Part shown: piece by piece, positions 6,365 through 7,794 of the stretch
Layout: each line of letters begins with the position of its first letter
How positions within the stretch are numbered: position 1 is the first letter of the stretch
DNA from: Clostridiales bacterium UBA4696
GTDB taxonomy: Bacteria; Bacillota; Clostridia; Oscillospirales; Oscillospiraceae
Assembly (NCBI GenBank): GCA_002404795.1
Contig: DHKK01000078.1
Location: forward strand, 1 to 7,794
DNA length: 7,794 nt
Reading direction: 5' to 3'
Position numbers and translations under genes: made by a program
Notes under the pieces: model-generated
What the model was told of the DNA's origin: nothing
The model's database searches: none
The model's input: only the letters and a program-made list of their open reading frames with translations

Positions 6365-6391
6365 TTTTCACTATTCACTATTCACTTTTCC
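6351..6391. repeat. Tandem 7-nt repeats, T(A/T)TTCAC
   Basis: Five consecutive 7-nt units, TATTCAC, TTTTCAC, TTTTCAC, TATTCAC and TATTCAC, run from 6351 to 6385, followed by a degenerate sixth (TTTTCC). The complementary unit GTGAAGA occurs twice in the left arm (6278-6284 and 6285-6291). The repeats allow the two arms to pair in more than one register, and copy number could vary between strains. Confidence 0.8.
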
Positions 6392-6420
6392 TTCGTCCTC
6401 ATTTTCCTGACATGCCGCTC

Positions 6421-6458
6421 TCTCCCCTGTCATACATCTATGACAGGGGGGATCTTTT
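6421..6458 (+). promoter_or_regulatory. Hairpin overlapping the ribosome binding site of the DUF6512-like gene
   Basis: A perfect 11-bp stem has arms CCCCTGTCATA (6424-6434) and TATGACAGGGG (6439-6449) around a CATC loop, extendable by three weaker pairs. It is followed by GATCTTTTATG. The right arm contains the only ribosome-binding-like tract (AGGGGGG, 6445-6451), 7 nt before the ATG at 6459. It may be the terminator of the hom operon, a translational lock on the next gene, or both; the T-tract is short for a strong terminator. Confidence 0.6.
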
Positions 6459-6941
6459 ATGAGACGCAAATGGGGACTCGTGTTCACGCTGGCCGTGCTG
6501 GGCGGGGCGGCGCTGCATTTTCTGTACGACGTGTGGCCTGATCCGCTTACGGCGGTCCTCGCGCCGGTCAATGAGAGCGTGTGGGAGCATCTGAAGCTGC
6601 TGTACTGGCCGTTTCTTGCAGCCACGTTCGTGCTCGCGCGCGGCGCGGACGACGCAAGAGGCCGCTGGTGCGGGCTGCTGGCGGGTCTGCTGGCCGCGCC
6701 CTTGCTGCTGCTCGGGGCGTATTATCCGCTCCGGTGCGGCTTCGGCGTGCACGGGCTCTGGCTCGATCTGCTTTTGTACGTGCTGGCAATGGGCGCGGGG
6801 TTTTTGCTCGCATACCGGCTGCAGCGCAGGGCGCTGCCGGGGTGGCTGTGCGGGCCGCTTGTGATTGCGGCCGGGATCTATGGGGCGGCGCTGGCGCTGT
6901 TCTCCTTTGCGCCGCCGGATCTGCCCATTTTCCGCCCGTAG
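6459..6941 (+). CDS. DUF6512-like integral membrane protein
   Basis: This 160-residue membrane protein of unknown function has about five hydrophobic segments: roughly 5-23, 46-61, 70-90, 97-119 and 128-150. The loop after the first segment holds the distinctive APVNESVWEHLKLLYWP (35-51), and H20 precedes it. This pattern, and the PPDLPIF tail, I associate with the DUF6512 family from memory, without a search. No catalytic motif is evident, although the conserved histidine, asparagine, glutamate and tryptophan cluster near a membrane face is suggestive. The ATG follows a ribosome binding site buried in a hairpin. No convincing promoter precedes it, so it may be expressed by read-through from the hom operon or from a weak promoter. 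It ends about 25 nt before the infC promoter. Confidence 0.8.
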   Translation: MRRKWGLVFTLAVLGGAALHFLYDVWPDPLTAVLAPVNESVWEHLKLLYWPFLAATFVLARGADDARGRWCGLLAGLLAAPLLLLGAYYPLRCGFGVHGLWLDLLLYVLAMGAGFLLAYRLQRRALPGWLCGPLVIAAGIYGAALALFSFAPPDLPIFRP

Positions 6942-6966
6942 GGGCAAAAAAATCTGCAGTTTGCTG

Positions 6967-6995
6967 TTGACAAGCCGGGTTTTCTCCGTTATAAT
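6967..6995 (+). promoter_or_regulatory. Consensus promoter of the infC operon
   Basis: TTGACA (6967-6972) and TATAAT (6990-6995) are both perfect and separated by the ideal 17 nt, so this should be a strong housekeeping promoter. The start point would be near 7002. A perfect 10-bp inverted repeat, GTTTTCTCCG (6979-6988) and CGGAGAAAAC (7000-7009), surrounds the -10 box. Confidence 0.9.
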
Positions 6996-7001
6996 ACTTC
7001 G

Positions 7002-7148
7002 GAGAAAACAAAGAAGGAGCGGCGAGCACCGCACCTCACCTCAAGCTTTGCGAAGAGGTCCATAATTTCCTCCGCCTCTGGCGGAAGTACGGATTTTATG
7101 TGCGGGTGCTTTGCGGCATCCGCACTTTGCATTTGGAGGTGCTTTACA
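7002..7148 (+). ncRNA. Structured infC-rpmI 5' leader (L20-leader-like)
   Basis: About 147 nt separate the predicted transcription start from the infC start. The leader can form a hairpin TCCGCC-TCT-GGCGGA (7071-7085) and a 10-bp hairpin with one G-U pair, 7100-7109 with 7116-7125. GCACCTC (7031-7037) is perfectly complementary to GAGGTGC (7136-7142), which covers the infC ribosome binding site. In Firmicutes the infC-rpmI-rplT operon is known to be controlled through its leader by ribosomal protein L20. Assignment to that regulator here rests on position and structure, not on a covariance match. Confidence 0.6.
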
Positions 7149-7667
7149 ATCGGTAAATTAGAACATCAGATCAACGAGGAGATCCGCGACAAGGAGCTTC
7201 GCGTGATCGGAGCTGACGGCAGCCAGCTTGGTATTATGACCTCGTCCGACGCCCTGGCGCTTGCCGAGGAGAAGGACCTTGACCTTGTCAAGATCGCGCC
7301 GAACGCGGTTCCGCCGGTCTGCAAGATCATGGACTACGGAAAGTTCCGCTTCGAACAGCTGAAGAAGGAAAAGGAAGCCAAGAAAAACCAGAAGGTTGTC
7401 GAGATCAAGGAGATCCGCATGTCCCCCAGCATCGATACCAACGACTTCAATACCAAGGTCAAAAGCGCTGTCAAGTTCCTGAACGATGGCAACCGGGTCA
7501 AAGTCACCGTACGTTTCCGCGGCCGTGAAATGGCGCATACGTCGCTCGGACAGGAGCTGCTGAAGAAGTTCGGCGCCGACTGCAGCGAGATCGCCACGAT
7601 CGCCAAGGACGCCAAGCTCGAGGGACGCAACATGTCCATGTTCCTCAGTCCCAAAAATTCCAAATAA
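7149..7667 (+). CDS. infC: Translation initiation factor IF-3, probable ATC start
   Basis: IF-3 binds the 30S subunit, blocks premature 50S joining and checks the start codon and initiator tRNA. The protein (172 residues from the start chosen) shows the N-domain (INEEIRDKELRVI at 8-20; CKIMDYGKFRFEQ at 58-70), a lysine-rich linker helix (about 71-83) and the C-domain (EIKEIRMSP at 85-93; VRFRGREMAH at 121-130; final GRNMSMFLSPKN). An upstream in-frame ATG at 7098 would add 17 unrelated residues, cut through a leader hairpin and lacks a ribosome binding site. A strong GGAGGTG at 7135-7141 sits 7 nt before ATC at 7149-7151, and no ATG, GTG or TTG is near. infC starts at AUU in E. coli and some other bacteria, allowing IF-3 to limit its own synthesis, so an ATC start is plausible. 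rpmI follows. Confidence 0.93.
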   Translation: MGKLEHQINEEIRDKELRVIGADGSQLGIMTSSDALALAEEKDLDLVKIAPNAVPPVCKIMDYGKFRFEQLKKEKEAKKNQKVVEIKEIRMSPSIDTNDFNTKVKSAVKFLNDGNRVKVTVRFRGREMAHTSLGQELLKKFGADCSEIATIAKDAKLEGRNMSMFLSPKNSK

Positions 7668-7702
7668 AATTACAATAGCAATTACACGGAAGGAGAACCA
7701 CT

Positions 7703-7794
7703 ATGCCTAAGCTGAAATCCCATAGCGGCGCCAAGAAAAGATTCAACCTGACCAAGAACGGTAAGGTCAAGAGAGCGCACGCATTCAAGAGCCA
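7703..7794 (+). CDS. rpmI: 50S ribosomal protein L35, cut by window end
   Basis: The first 30 codons, MPKLKSHSGAKKRF followed by a Lys/Arg-rich stretch, match the conserved N-terminus of ribosomal protein bL35, a small basic protein of the large subunit. The ATG is preceded by AAGGAG with suitable spacing. It lies 35 nt after infC, in the usual infC-rpmI-rplT order; rplT would be expected just beyond the window. No terminator separates it from infC. Confidence 0.96.
   Translation, partial: MPKLKSHSGAKKRFNLTKNGKVKRAHAFKS

Larger units (their letters stand above)
6270..6393. mobile_element. MITE-like palindromic element with cloverleaf core
   Basis: A 124-bp non-coding element lies between hom and the next gene. 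Its ends are inverted repeats: 6270-6289 and the complement of 6374-6393 agree at 17 of 20 positions, both starting AAGGAA. Inside, 6278-6300 pairs with 6342-6364 over 23 positions, with three mismatches and one possible G-U pair. The 41 nt in between fold into three small hairpins that abut exactly. It encodes no protein. Its size, terminal repeats and intergenic site resemble a miniature inverted-repeat element or REP-type palindrome; whether it moves, and by what transposase, is unknown. No target-site duplication was evident. Other copies in the genome would confirm it. Confidence 0.7.

Noticed and set aside
6351..6391. The 7-nt repeats as a CRISPR array
   Set aside because: The units are 7 nt, directly abutting and without spacers.
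6407..6436. A promoter for the DUF6512-like gene (CTGACA with CATACA, 18-nt spacing)
   Set aside because: The -10 match is only three of six, too weak to annotate.
7098..7148. An N-terminal extension of IF-3 starting at the ATG at 7098
   Set aside because: It lacks a ribosome binding site, its 17 extra residues do not resemble IF-3, and it crosses a leader hairpin; the strong ribosome binding site lies downstream, before 7149.

Overview
The window looks like part of the chromosome of a GC-rich Gram-positive Clostridia bacterium, plausibly an Oscillospiraceae-type gut anaerobe. Three things suggest this: a YtvI-like sporulation membrane protein; the infC-rpmI order behind a long leader with an AGGAGG-type ribosome binding site; and a PheB-type ACT protein next to homoserine dehydrogenase. 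The species cannot be named from the sequence alone.

Layout. Positions 1-267 hold the last 88 codons of a tyrosine recombinase reading rightward to the edge of an integrated element. A gene-free stretch (268-428) follows, with short direct repeats and a hairpin, and looks like an attachment-site region. Next is a low-molecular-weight protein tyrosine phosphatase (429-881). It faces a small three-helix membrane protein (906-1226, minus), and the two share a palindromic bidirectional terminator. An RluA/RluD-type pseudouridine synthase (1279-2157) and a YtvI/AI-2E family membrane protein (2222-3283) follow, both on the minus strand.

A divergent promoter region (3284-3396) leads rightward into a compact operon: a PheB-like ACT protein, an iron-dependent alcohol dehydrogenase and homoserine dehydrogenase (3397-6230). 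The gaps between these genes are 3 and 11 nt. This suggests regulated aspartate-semialdehyde/homoserine metabolism, with an unexpected alcohol dehydrogenase in the middle.

Downstream of hom lies the most striking non-coding structure, a 124-bp MITE-like palindromic element (6270-6393). Its ends are inverted repeats and its core folds as an exact four-way cloverleaf with no unpaired base at the junction. It is built partly from 7-nt repeats. After it comes a hairpin whose 3' arm carries the ribosome binding site of a DUF6512-like membrane protein gene (6459-6941).

The window ends in the translation operon infC-rpmI. A consensus promoter (TTGACA-17-TATAAT) is wrapped by a 10-bp inverted repeat. 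A structured leader of about 147 nt can pair with the infC ribosome binding site. infC itself appears to start at the rare codon ATC, in keeping with the non-canonical infC starts known in other bacteria. No tRNA, rRNA or CRISPR array is present.
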